Assembly: GCF_010548375.1 (NCBI RefSeq)
Contig: NZ_JAAGLY010000028.1
Coordinates: forward strand, 1-64,000
From: Streptomyces sp. SID13726
Lineage (GTDB): Bacteria > Actinomycetota > Actinomycetes > Streptomycetales > Streptomycetaceae
Length of the DNA stretch: 64,000 nt
Reading direction: 5' to 3'
Under the pieces are notes generated by a model, which had not been told where the DNA came from, searched no databases, and saw only the letters and a list, made by a program, of their open reading frames with translations. The first letter of the stretch is position 1; each line of letters starts with the position of its first letter. Shown piece by piece: positions 51,378 through 59,399 of this stretch. Position numbers and translations under genes: made by a program.

Positions 51378-53459
51378 TCACTGCCAGTCGACGACGATGC
51401 GGTTCAGCGGGGTGTCGAGAGCGAAGAGGCCGGGGCGCCGCTCGATGCTGGGGGCGTCGAGGGGCTGGATTTCGAACGTGGCTTCGCGGCTGCGGTATTC
51501 GCGGTCCCAGGTGCGGATGGCGTCGGCGACCTTCGCGGCCAGTTCGTCGCTTCCGGGGCCGTGGCCGATGACGCCGAACTCCCAGAGCTTGCCGCCCTCG
51601 GGGGTCCTCTTCTCCGACAGCCGCCGCGCCAGGTAGGTGACGGCGCCCTTGTTGACGACGGCGGTCGACGAGGGGTAGGGATCCTCGGTGAGCAGAGTGC
51701 CCTTGGTGCTCTGAGGGAACAGCATCCGGATCAGGCCGGAGGGGAGGGAGCAGGTGAGGAACAGTTCCATCCACTCCGGCGATTCCATGGCGCGGACCGT
51801 CATGCCGGTCCACTCCTCGGTGCGCGGCTGGTCGAGTACACCTGCGAGGGCGTCGGCGTCGATGTTGAGTCCGGCGGGGGCCTGGAGTCGTACGGTGCCG
51901 TCCGTGCTGAGCGGGATCACTCGGCGGTCGTCGTCGGCGATGCCCCGCCGAAGCGGCATGAAGGTGTTCATCTCGCTGCCGAGGGACACCCACCGCCCGT
52001 CACGCTGCTCGTAGGCGATGGAGCGGGACACCGTGCCCTTGAGGCGCTGGGGGACGAGAAGCCGACCGCCGGGTGCAAGCTGCTGCAGCCAGGCGTGCGG
52101 CACACCGTGCGCGCCCACGGTGGCGATGATCCGGTCGTACGGCGCTGCTTCGGCGTAGCCGAGCGCCCCGTCGCGGGTCACGGCCTGGACGTTGGTGATC
52201 CCGGCGGCGGCGAGGTGCGTGCGGGCGCCTTCCACGAGGTCGTCGTCGACGTCGAGCGTGGTTACGTGTCCGTTCTCGCCGACCAGGTGGGCGAGCAGAC
52301 CGGCGTTGTAGCCGGTGCCGGCGCCGAGCTCGAGGATGCGCTCGCCGGGCTGCGCTTCGAGCTGGTCCAGCATGAGGGCGACGACGCCCGGCTGGGAGGC
52401 GCAGGAGATGGACATGCCGTCGGTGTCGTACTTGATGTGCACCGGTGCGTTGGCGTAGGCGTCTTCGAGAGACGCGTCGGGCACGAACACATGGCGGGGC
52501 ACGGTCCGCAACGCGGTCTCGACGGCGGGCGTGCGGGCGTGTCCGTCCGCGCGGAGCTGGTCGACAAGGGCGTTGCGGAGGCGCTCGGCGTCCGCCGTGG
52601 GGGTGGTGATCGTGTCGGTGGTCACCGCGCTGACGCTAGCGGCGCTGGCCGTTGCCTCGGTGGGCGACTCGGTGTGGTCACTCGTTCCCATGACTACCTC
52701 TCGTGCGATGTGGGACAGGGCGCTCTGGTCGGCCCGGGGGAGACCGGCGCGGTTGGCGTGGAAGATCACGTGGTGGGCGATGACGGCTCGCAGGCCGCGG
52801 GTTAGGGCGCCGCGGCCTGCGAGGTCTGCGAGCGTGGCGCCAGCCCGTTCGAAGGCGGTCACCCATTCCTCGTGCGCGCGGAGTGGGCCACCCGGGCGGT
52901 AGAGGCTGTGGGCGTCGGCGGTCATGAGCTTCTGCATGGCCGGGGCCAGTTCGGTGGCTTGTTCGGGCGGTTGTGGAGCGGTGGCCGGTCGAAGGGCCGC
53001 GACCTTCGCCCATACGTCGCCCTGTTCGAACCAGTCGAGTCCAGCAGCGCGCATCATGGCGCTCGCCAGCAGGACGGCGGTCTCCCGGCGTCCCAGGTGC
53101 ATCGGGCTCGGCTGGTAGGTGAGCAGGTGGCGGGAGTCGCGGTGGAACAGTTCGTGGGCTGCGTCCATGGCCTCGTGTCCGCCGAATGCGTCGGTCTCGG
53201 GTTCGTAGACGCAGGGCAGGCACGACACGGCCACGCCGTCGCCGATGAGATCGCTCAGGAGTGACTCGATGGCTGGTGAGGGCCTGTCGGCGAGGTAACG
53301 CAGCGGCCAGGGCTGCTTGTTCATGAACCACCGGCCGGTGAGCTGCCCGTCGGCCTCGGCCTCGTTCAGGGTGGGGCCAAGGCGTTCGGTGATGGTGCGC
53401 CGGGCAGTCCCGCGGTCGACGAAGGTGATGTTGTGCTGCTGCCAGCGGTCGGGAGGCAT
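51378..53459 (-). CDS. FxLD-system methyltransferase fused to a LanB-elimination-like domain
   Basis: The 693-residue protein has three parts. Residues 1-255 resemble the thiopeptide-type/LanB C-terminal (SpaB_C-like) domain, with WPLRYLADRPSPAIESLLSD and VYEPETDAFGGHEAMDAAHE followed by FHRDS. A Thr/Ser-rich linker follows (258-290). Residues about 300-520 form a PCMT-type SAM methyltransferase: RHVFVPDASLEDAYANAPV and the SAM-binding LELGAGTGYNAGLL (about 377-390). The C-terminal third is family-specific. It fits the methyltransferase group that travels with FxLD precursors. By analogy with lanthipeptide PCMT-like enzymes it may methylate an Asp, leading to isoaspartate. ATG 53459 follows GAAGGA. 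Confidence 0.85.
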   Translation of the reverse strand: MPPDRWQQHNITFVDRGTARRTITERLGPTLNEAEADGQLTGRWFMNKQPWPLRYLADRPSPAIESLLSDLIGDGVAVSCLPCVYEPETDAFGGHEAMDAAHELFHRDSRHLLTYQPSPMHLGRRETAVLLASAMMRAAGLDWFEQGDVWAKVAALRPATAPQPPEQATELAPAMQKLMTADAHSLYRPGGPLRAHEEWVTAFERAGATLADLAGRGALTRGLRAVIAHHVIFHANRAGLPRADQSALSHIAREVVMGTSDHTESPTEATASAASVSAVTTDTITTPTADAERLRNALVDQLRADGHARTPAVETALRTVPRHVFVPDASLEDAYANAPVHIKYDTDGMSISCASQPGVVALMLDQLEAQPGERILELGAGTGYNAGLLAHLVGENGHVTTLDVDDDLVEGARTHLAAAGITNVQAVTRDGALGYAEAAPYDRIIATVGAHGVPHAWLQQLAPGGRLLVPQRLKGTVSRSIAYEQRDGRWVSLGSEMNTFMPLRRGIADDDRRVIPLSTDGTVRLQAPAGLNIDADALAGVLDQPRTEEWTGMTVRAMESPEWMELFLTCSLPSGLIRMLFPQSTKGTLLTEDPYPSSTAVVNKGAVTYLARRLSEKRTPEGGKLWEFGVIGHGPGSDELAAKVADAIRTWDREYRSREATFEIQPLDAPSIERRPGLFALDTPLNRIVVDWQ

Positions 53460-53480
53460 TGAGGTCCTTCGGTCGGTGGA

Positions 53481-54755
53481 TCAGGCGATGAGGAGGCATG
53501 TGTCCCAGGCGGACCGGGGTGGTGCGGCGGTGCTGGGCGTGAGGAGGGCCAGGGCTATGCCGACGGCGCCGTCGAGGAAGCCGGGGCCGCCTTCCTCGTC
53601 CTGGATGAGCGCCGTGGCCGTGAGTTCGGGGTCGGTGCCCGGTGGGATGACCGCAGCCAGGAGGGCCGGGATCGCGGCGCGGAGTTTCTCCGCGGTCGAG
53701 GGGCGTGCGTCGTCGGCCGTACGCGCGGCGACGTGGGCGAGGCCGGCGAACCCGTGGCAGAGGCCGTTGTCCGTCGTGGCCTTCAGCTGCTCGGGGTCGG
53801 TGAGGGCGGCCACGAGTGCGTTCTCCGCGTCGATCTGGCGGCGGGTGTCGCCGAGGGCAAGCGCGGCAAGTTGCTGGGCGCGGGCGAGGCCGACGGTGCC
53901 GTAGCACCAGGATGGCCGCCGAGGCGCGGACGGGGCGAGACGCCCGCTTCGCAGCTCTGCCTGAGTGACCCAGTACGGCCAGACCGATCCGCCGTCGGCC
54001 TCCTCCTTCCAGCGGTCCAGCCAGGCCAGGATGGTGTGCAGCGCTGCGTGGTGCCCGTCGGTGACGGAGCCGTTTCGAGCGGCGAGAGCCAGGAGCGCGA
54101 GCACGCCGCCGATGCCGTGCGCCATACCGGTGTTGGCGTGCCCGCCGGGGAATCGGTCGTCTGAGCTGCCCGAGGGTCCGGTCTCCGCCCACCAGCCCGG
54201 CAGGCTCTCGCCATGGTGGGTGATCGGTTCGGTGAGGCGTACGCAGTAGTCGAGAACGGCGCGCATCGTGGAACTACCCGGGCTTCGGCGCCGTAGATAG
54301 GCGCCGTATCCGGTGAGGCCCCGGATGGCGTCGAACTCGGCGAGCTGCGGCAGGCGTCCGGCGTCGATGCGGCGGTGTGCGGCGTCGAGACGGCGTCTTA
54401 CGTCGACTGCGATCTGGGCGTCCATCACGTCGAGAGCGCGTTGGTAGGAGTCGGCCAGGTGATCGGCCGCGCAGGTCAGGGCATGAGCGAAGGCGGGTAC
54501 TCCGTAGAAGGGGTGACTGTCTGGGCCGCTGGTGAGCGGCTGCCGGGAGGCGGCGGCGAGCCAGTCGTGGGCGCGTTGCCACGGGCCGAGGTCGTTCGCG
54601 GCCAGCTCGATGTGCAGGAGCGCGATTCCGGGCGGACCGTAGGCAAGGTGCTGCCGGTCCGAGGACAGCGTCCTGGGGTCTCGGGGCATGGTCTCGGGGT
54701 CGGCGAGCTGGGCGGCGATGGCGTCGACCAGGCCGAGCGCAAGGTGGGCGTTCAC
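53481..54755 (-). CDS. lanC: Lanthipeptide cyclase LanC
   Basis: The 424-residue protein adds Cys thiols to dehydrated Ser/Thr to form thioether rings. Zinc ligands are present: Cys284 (SWCYGTVG), Cys333 and His334 (GLCHGFAG). The catalytic-region HANTGMAHGIGG has His206 and His213. The GTG start overlaps the lanB stop as GTGA, so the dehydratase and cyclase are made together. The length is usual for LanC. Downstream is the methyltransferase, 21 bp away. Confidence 0.94.
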   Translation of the reverse strand: MNAHLALGLVDAIAAQLADPETMPRDPRTLSSDRQHLAYGPPGIALLHIELAANDLGPWQRAHDWLAAASRQPLTSGPDSHPFYGVPAFAHALTCAADHLADSYQRALDVMDAQIAVDVRRRLDAAHRRIDAGRLPQLAEFDAIRGLTGYGAYLRRRSPGSSTMRAVLDYCVRLTEPITHHGESLPGWWAETGPSGSSDDRFPGGHANTGMAHGIGGVLALLALAARNGSVTDGHHAALHTILAWLDRWKEEADGGSVWPYWVTQAELRSGRLAPSAPRRPSWCYGTVGLARAQQLAALALGDTRRQIDAENALVAALTDPEQLKATTDNGLCHGFAGLAHVAARTADDARPSTAEKLRAAIPALLAAVIPPGTDPELTATALIQDEEGGPGFLDGAVGIALALLTPSTAAPPRSAWDTCLLIA

Positions 54756-57700
54756 GAGGCCCTCCCCTTGGTGCGGGCGGTCCAGGCCAGGGCGGCGGCG
54801 CGCGCCAGGTAGAGGCACACCTCTTCCTCCGGGAAGTTCACGGCGACGTGGCGCACGAAGTGGACGTGCAGCAGGGATGTCAGGACGTCGTCGACGGCGA
54901 TGCCCTGGGTGCCCGGGCCGGGCAGGTGCGGCCGGTACGTGGCGAGTGCCGCTTCCCGGTCGACCCATCCGGACACGATGGCGTCTCCGCCCGGGACACT
55001 GCGCAAGGCCGACCAGTCGTCGCTCGGGTCGGCGAGCCGTACGGCCTCGGTGAACTGCGGGCGCGGAACGGGCACGGGTGCGGTCGGCGAGACATGGTCG
55101 ATCAGCCACCGCATCCCGGCCTCGATTGTGCCGAGGAACGCGGAGGCGATGGCGACGGTGTGGGCCGCCACCAGCGTGCGCTGACTGGGGCGCTGTGGCT
55201 GCGCGAGCTGGGCCAGGACGGCTCGCGAGTCCGCCCGGAACACCTCCTCGGCCGCCTCCCATGCGGCGCCGGAGCCCCAACGGCCCATCTCGCGGTAGGA
55301 GGTGGGATAGCGCAGGTCGGCCAGCAGGCCGACGCTTCGTAGCTCGTCGGCCCAGGCGCTCACGGTTCGGGCCGTGTCGGCGAAGGCTTGCGGGTCGGGG
55401 AGGGCGATGCGTACGCGGAGGTGTTGGTCCGGGTCGCGGAAGCGGATGAACCACCACGGCGGGTTGCCGAGCCGTTGGAGGAGGCCGGGCAAGTACTGTG
55501 AGAGCAAGACGTCTTGGCGGCGGGGGTCGCCGTACAGGGCGGCCAGAAGAACTGAGGAAGCGGCAGGCGTCTGCATCTGGGTCGAAGACAGGGCACGGGC
55601 CCGGCTGGGGGCCGGCAGTGGCGGCCATGCCGACGGCCCGGTTGCTTTGAGGGGTACCACGACCTCGTGGGCTCGCCCACCGCACCAGCCGTACGCCTCC
55701 GGTTCCGGGGCCTCGACGAGCACGGCCAGGCGCGAATGGTCGAGGTGTCTGCGCAGGAGCGCACGGTGGCCGGCCTCGTCGAGGTCGAGGAAGAGGCGTC
55801 GGTCGTCCTCTACGAGATAGACGCGGCGCGGTAGTCTCCGCCGGGCACGCCACTCGCTGAGCGCGGTGTCCCACTCGGCCCGAGGGCGGGCTTGGCCGGG
55901 CAGTTCGGACGCTTCGAGCCGCCAGCGCGCCGGGGCCAGTGCGGTCCGGCCGTACCGCAGACGTGGCAGGAACGGCATGGCCGCTGCGGCGCCCCAGTCG
56001 AAGACGGTGACCTGCGCGCACTGGGCGCGGGACAGCTCGGTGAGGAACCGCACCAGCGGCGGGGTGTGGGTGTGCAGGTTCAGCGCGTGCATCCCGACGG
56101 CCTCAACACGGTGGCCTCGTTCGGGGACAGCGAGGTACATGCGGCGGCCGTCGCACCCCACAGTCAAGTCCTCCGGGGTGAGGACGGTGTCTTGCGGGAC
56201 GCGGTGCTCCTGAAGGCTGATCACGGCGGGGAGAACCTGTGGGGAGCGGGTGACGTGGGCGCTTTCGGGGAGCAGGGGCGGGAAAGACAGCTGCGCGGGC
56301 ATGGTGTTGCCGTCTGCGGCCGGGAGGTCGGCAAGCTCTGCGACGAGGGCCTCACGGTCGGCGGGGGCCAGCACGCTGAGGAACCGGCCCGTGGAGACGC
56401 CGACGCCTCGGGACACGCTCATGACCTCCAGCCGGAACCGCCCGAGCTGCAACTCCTCCAGGCTGGCCGAGTGCACCCGCACCCCGATCTCCAAGTGCGG
56501 CGGTAGCCGAGGCTCGTCGGGACCAACGTCCAGGGCTTCAATCTGTTCGTCCGTGAGGATCACTTCGTCACGACCGTCGAGCGCAGCGGCCTGAGCCAGC
56601 CGTACGAGGGCGTCATCCCGAGCGGAGACGCGGGGCCTGCGCGCGCCGGCCGGAGTGCCTGGGTAGCCTTCGGGATAGCCGGTGCCGCTGTCCGCGACGA
56701 CCTCCGCGAGCGGCACCATCGTGCCGATGCCGTACCGCTCGTAGAACCGCTGGTGGTACTCGTTCCACGCGGCGGTCCCGTACGGACGGCTGCTCAAGCG
56801 GGTCAGGACAAGAGCGGCGCGCGCGACCTCGCGGGCGACCGCTTCCGGCAGAACGATCTGCGCGTCCAGGCGGAGGTCGAGCGCGACGGGGTGGCGACGC
56901 AGGCCAGGGACGAGGTCTCGCATCCGCGCCGCGACGCTGTCCCGGCCGCCGTGCGTGGTGCACTCTTCCAGGCCCGCCTGGACCGCGTGGAGTTCGCGTA
57001 CGGTCTCCGCGACCGGGGCGAGGCTTCCAGCGTCGATCACGTCGAGCTGGCTCACCAGATACCCGAGGGCATCGGTCTCGGTGCTCGGAGCGTGCAGGCC
57101 CGTGATCAGCACCCGCCGCTGTATCAGCTCCGCCAGCAGTTGACGCGCCTTCTCGGGACCGGCCTCGGGGAACTCCGCCTGGAGCTTCTCCACGAGGGTG
57201 CCGAACCGGATCGGCGCCCGGGTCGCGGTCAGGACCGCGCGCACCGGTCCGGTCAGGGCCAGAGACGCCTCGACCGCGCGAGTCCGGTCGTCCTGGACGT
57301 CGGGTTGGAACGGCACGATGAGCCGGTCTCCCCGGTACGTCACGGTGTTGTTGACGACGACGGGCAGCCGTTCGAGTAGGTCCGGACACAACTCCAACCG
57401 CTCGACCACAGCAGCCAGCCACTCTGCCCCCGCGCGGCCGACGGCCACGTGCTGCTCGCCCCAGTCAGCCCGCGCCTGCGGGCCGAACTCCGCGGTGGCC
57501 ACGCCGGCGAACAGGCCGAAGGGCGTCGCCCGGTGCTGTGCCCGCAGCAGGTAGCGGGCCACTGAGAGCACCGCGCGCTGCACATCACGGAGGGCGGGAT
57601 ACCCGTCCGTACACAGGGCCCGTACCTGCGCGGCCAGGACTGGGCTGGAGTGCTGGAGTGCCTCGGCGACATCCTTGTCCGCCCACACCGCGCGTAGCCA

Positions 57701-57835
57701 CGCCACGCGGGCAGACGAACCACTGGGCGAGCGGTCATAGAGGTCAGGACATGGAGGAAACGGCAGCGAGGGCCGGGCCACGGCGCGCACGAGAGCGGTG
57801 GAGCCAGCGCGGAACGCTGCGGGCGGAGCAACCAC
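54752..57835 (-). CDS. lanB: Class I lanthipeptide dehydratase LanB (full length)
   Basis: The 1027-residue protein carries both parts of a class I dehydratase. The N-terminal glutamylation domain (about 20-720) includes DLYDRSPSGSSARVAWLRA, LRAQHRATPFGLFAGVATAEF and an internal region with RPRVSARDDALVRLAQAAAL. The C-terminal elimination domain (about 760-1020) has WFIRFRDPDQHLRVRI and YPTSYREMGRWGSG with a later ADSRAVLAQL. GTG 57835 is chosen, with GGAGGT five bases upstream; TTG 57838 is one codon earlier. It uses glutamyl-tRNA to activate and dehydrate Ser/Thr of the precursor. Confidence 0.94.
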   Translation of the reverse strand: MVAPPAAFRAGSTALVRAVARPSLPFPPCPDLYDRSPSGSSARVAWLRAVWADKDVAEALQHSSPVLAAQVRALCTDGYPALRDVQRAVLSVARYLLRAQHRATPFGLFAGVATAEFGPQARADWGEQHVAVGRAGAEWLAAVVERLELCPDLLERLPVVVNNTVTYRGDRLIVPFQPDVQDDRTRAVEASLALTGPVRAVLTATRAPIRFGTLVEKLQAEFPEAGPEKARQLLAELIQRRVLITGLHAPSTETDALGYLVSQLDVIDAGSLAPVAETVRELHAVQAGLEECTTHGGRDSVAARMRDLVPGLRRHPVALDLRLDAQIVLPEAVAREVARAALVLTRLSSRPYGTAAWNEYHQRFYERYGIGTMVPLAEVVADSGTGYPEGYPGTPAGARRPRVSARDDALVRLAQAAALDGRDEVILTDEQIEALDVGPDEPRLPPHLEIGVRVHSASLEELQLGRFRLEVMSVSRGVGVSTGRFLSVLAPADREALVAELADLPAADGNTMPAQLSFPPLLPESAHVTRSPQVLPAVISLQEHRVPQDTVLTPEDLTVGCDGRRMYLAVPERGHRVEAVGMHALNLHTHTPPLVRFLTELSRAQCAQVTVFDWGAAAAMPFLPRLRYGRTALAPARWRLEASELPGQARPRAEWDTALSEWRARRRLPRRVYLVEDDRRLFLDLDEAGHRALLRRHLDHSRLAVLVEAPEPEAYGWCGGRAHEVVVPLKATGPSAWPPLPAPSRARALSSTQMQTPAASSVLLAALYGDPRRQDVLLSQYLPGLLQRLGNPPWWFIRFRDPDQHLRVRIALPDPQAFADTARTVSAWADELRSVGLLADLRYPTSYREMGRWGSGAAWEAAEEVFRADSRAVLAQLAQPQRPSQRTLVAAHTVAIASAFLGTIEAGMRWLIDHVSPTAPVPVPRPQFTEAVRLADPSDDWSALRSVPGGDAIVSGWVDREAALATYRPHLPGPGTQGIAVDDVLTSLLHVHFVRHVAVNFPEEEVCLYLARAAALAWTARTKGRAS

Positions 57836-57865
57836 CAAGTACCTCCGTAGGTGAGGGGCGGGCGG

Positions 57866-57899
57866 CTGGTGCCGCCGCGGCGAGACGCGGTGGCACCAG
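57866..57899 (-). terminator. Hairpin between precursor and lanB (attenuator candidate)
   Basis: CTGGTGCCGCCGCG (57866-57879) pairs with CGCGGTGGCACCAG (57886-57899), with one G-U pair, loop GCGAGA. It lies 23 bp past the precursor stop and 31 bp before lanB on the minus strand. Partial termination here would give an excess of precursor over enzymes. Confidence 0.7.
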
Positions 57900-57922
57900 A
57901 CCGGAGTGATCTCGGAACCGGG

Positions 57923-58102
57923 TCAGGCGACGTTGGTGGTGCAAGCGCCGCAGGTGGAACCGCAGTTGTCGTCGGTCAGGTTGACCAGGCCCGCCGGATC
58001 GGCGATCTCGACGAGGGAGACGTCCAGGTCGAAGCCGTCCGATGCTCCCGGGATCTGCGGGCGTACTTCGGTGCGGCTGGGAACTACGGTGTTGCGCGTC
58101 AT
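57923..58102 (-). CDS. lanA: FxLD-family lanthipeptide precursor
   Basis: The 59-residue peptide begins MTRNTVVPSRTEVRPQIPG and contains FDLDVSLVEI, the FxLD leader motif, at about 24-33. The C-terminal part, VNLTDDNCGSTCGACTTNVA, is Cys/Ser/Thr-rich: three Cys, one Ser and four Thr, suited to thioether rings. ATG 58102 follows GAGGAG. The Asp-Asp pair before the first Cys is a possible target of the PCMT-like enzyme. It heads the operon with lanB, lanC and methyltransferase. Too small to appear in many annotations. Leader cleavage site and rings are unknown. Confidence 0.9.
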   Translation of the reverse strand: MTRNTVVPSRTEVRPQIPGASDGFDLDVSLVEIADPAGLVNLTDDNCGSTCGACTTNVA

Positions 58103-58292
58103 GCGTCGACTCCTCGTAATCGTTGTGATGTTTCTGGGCGGGAGCGCCCACCAAGTGCCGTCACGGGAGCGTTGCCACACGGCTGCTCCCCGGACGGCTC
58201 CTGGCCGCCCGGCACGAGGGGACGTGCTCCGCGTAGGAAGTCCCTCGCGGGCCGCCTGCCTCCTGCCGGGAAGTCGTGTGCCGGATGTCTGA

Positions 58293-58484
58293 TCAAGCGG
58301 ACGCCGGCCGCCGCTCCATGAAGTAGGCGAACGCCTGTGCCTTGAGGCGATCAAGGCACGGCTCGCACGCATAGAAGGGAGCGTGCTGCCCGTCCCACTG
58401 CACCGGGCCGAGCCAGATCACCAGGACTCCGGTCCGGCCGCAGCCGAGCCAGCAATCACCGGTGATCCACGGCCACTCCTCCAT
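58293..58484 (-). CDS. Small Cys/Trp-containing protein upstream of the precursor
   Basis: A 63-residue protein starting MEEWPWITGDCWLGCGRTGV. It has Cys pairs at CWLGC and, later, YACEPCLDRLKAQ, a spacing suited to zinc. It begins with ATG 58484 after AAGGGGAC. Similar tiny proteins occur in Streptomyces near regulators and natural product clusters; no function is assigned. On the same strand as the lan operon, 190 bp upstream of the precursor. Confidence 0.65.
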   Translation of the reverse strand: MEEWPWITGDCWLGCGRTGVLVIWLGPVQWDGQHAPFYACEPCLDRLKAQAFAYFMERRPASA

Positions 58485-58502
58485 GGAAGGACGTCCCCTT
58501 TC

Positions 58503-58715
58503 TCAGCTGGTCGGGATAGTCGATCTGGCGGCCTGGCAGTTGGGAGCGCAGGCCCAGAGCTGGAACTTCAGGCCCCGGTGGCGTATCTCGCCCAGGAGTC
58601 GACCGCTCGCTCCCAGTGGCCGTGTGCAGAGGGCGCAGTCCATGGCCATCTGCTGGCGGGGCCGGAGTAGGGCCAGATCCGGAAGGGGCGAGGATGCCGT
58701 GGCCGGGACACTCAC
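58503..58715 (-). CDS. Small CxxC protein coupled to an anti-sigma-like ATPase
   Basis: A 70-residue protein whose GTG start overlaps the stop of the upstream ATPase gene (GTGA). It contains MDCALCTRPLGASGRLL and WACAPNCQAARS, two Cys pairs suited to one zinc ion. The overlap makes it very probably expressed. Function unknown; perhaps it modulates the ATPase. Confidence 0.65.
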   Translation of the reverse strand: MSVPATASSPLPDLALLRPRQQMAMDCALCTRPLGASGRLLGEIRHRGLKFQLWACAPNCQAARSTIPTS

Positions 58716-59158
58716 TTGCCGCCCTCGGTGCGGAGTTCCGCCCAGACTTCTTTGCCCCAGGGGCGTCTGTCCGAGCCGTGCAGGTCGTAGCCCCAGCGGT
58801 CGGCGACAGCGTCGACGAGGAGCAGTCCGCGGCCCGATTCGTCGTCGTCAGCCGCCTGGCTGAGTATGGGAAGACGCGATGGTTCCCGGTCCAGGACCCC
58901 GACACGCAGTCGAGTCGCGCTCGGCCGCCCAATCATGAGGCGAATCTCGGGACACGGAGTGTGCCTGGAAGCGTTCGCGATGAGCTCCGTGATGATCAGC
59001 GCGGCACGGTCGGCGAGGCCATCGAGGTGCCACACACCGAGGACGTCCCGAACGAGATCGCGGCCGAGCTCGGCCGTGGACGGCTCGCACGGGAAGGTCT
59101 GGCTGTACGTGGGATGGCCGGCGGAGAGGGCCTCAACTGGTGTTTTCAGACTCGTCAT
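58712..59158 (-). CDS. ATP-binding protein of the RsbW/anti-sigma type
   Basis: The 148-residue protein is a HATPase_c_2 domain: N box IITELIANASRHT, then IGRPSATRLRVGVLD and the G box DDESGRGLLLVDAVADRWG. Streptomyces has many such single-domain kinases; they act as anti-sigma factors or partners of regulators. ATG 59158 has only a weak ribosome site. It is divergent from the regulator at 59400 and may control the cluster, which is inference. Confidence 0.85.
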   Translation of the reverse strand: MTSLKTPVEALSAGHPTYSQTFPCEPSTAELGRDLVRDVLGVWHLDGLADRAALIITELIANASRHTPCPEIRLMIGRPSATRLRVGVLDREPSRLPILSQAADDDESGRGLLLVDAVADRWGYDLHGSDRRPWGKEVWAELRTEGGK

Positions 59159-59399
59159 TGGGGTGGAGCCTTCGTGTCGTCTCGGCGCCCGGCCCGCCCC
59201 CGCGGGGGAACCTCAGGGGCGGGCTGGGCCGTCAACAGCCGCCCGCACGGTGGGGTGCAGCGGGCGACCAGAACCCAGACAACTCCCTTTTCCAGCAGGC
59301 TGGTTAGGACGTTCAGGTGCTCAGCCGACGGACCGACCTAGGGTGTTTTGACCTCTCCTTTACCTGGCGGGCGGGGATAGCGAGGGCTACCGTGCCCGC

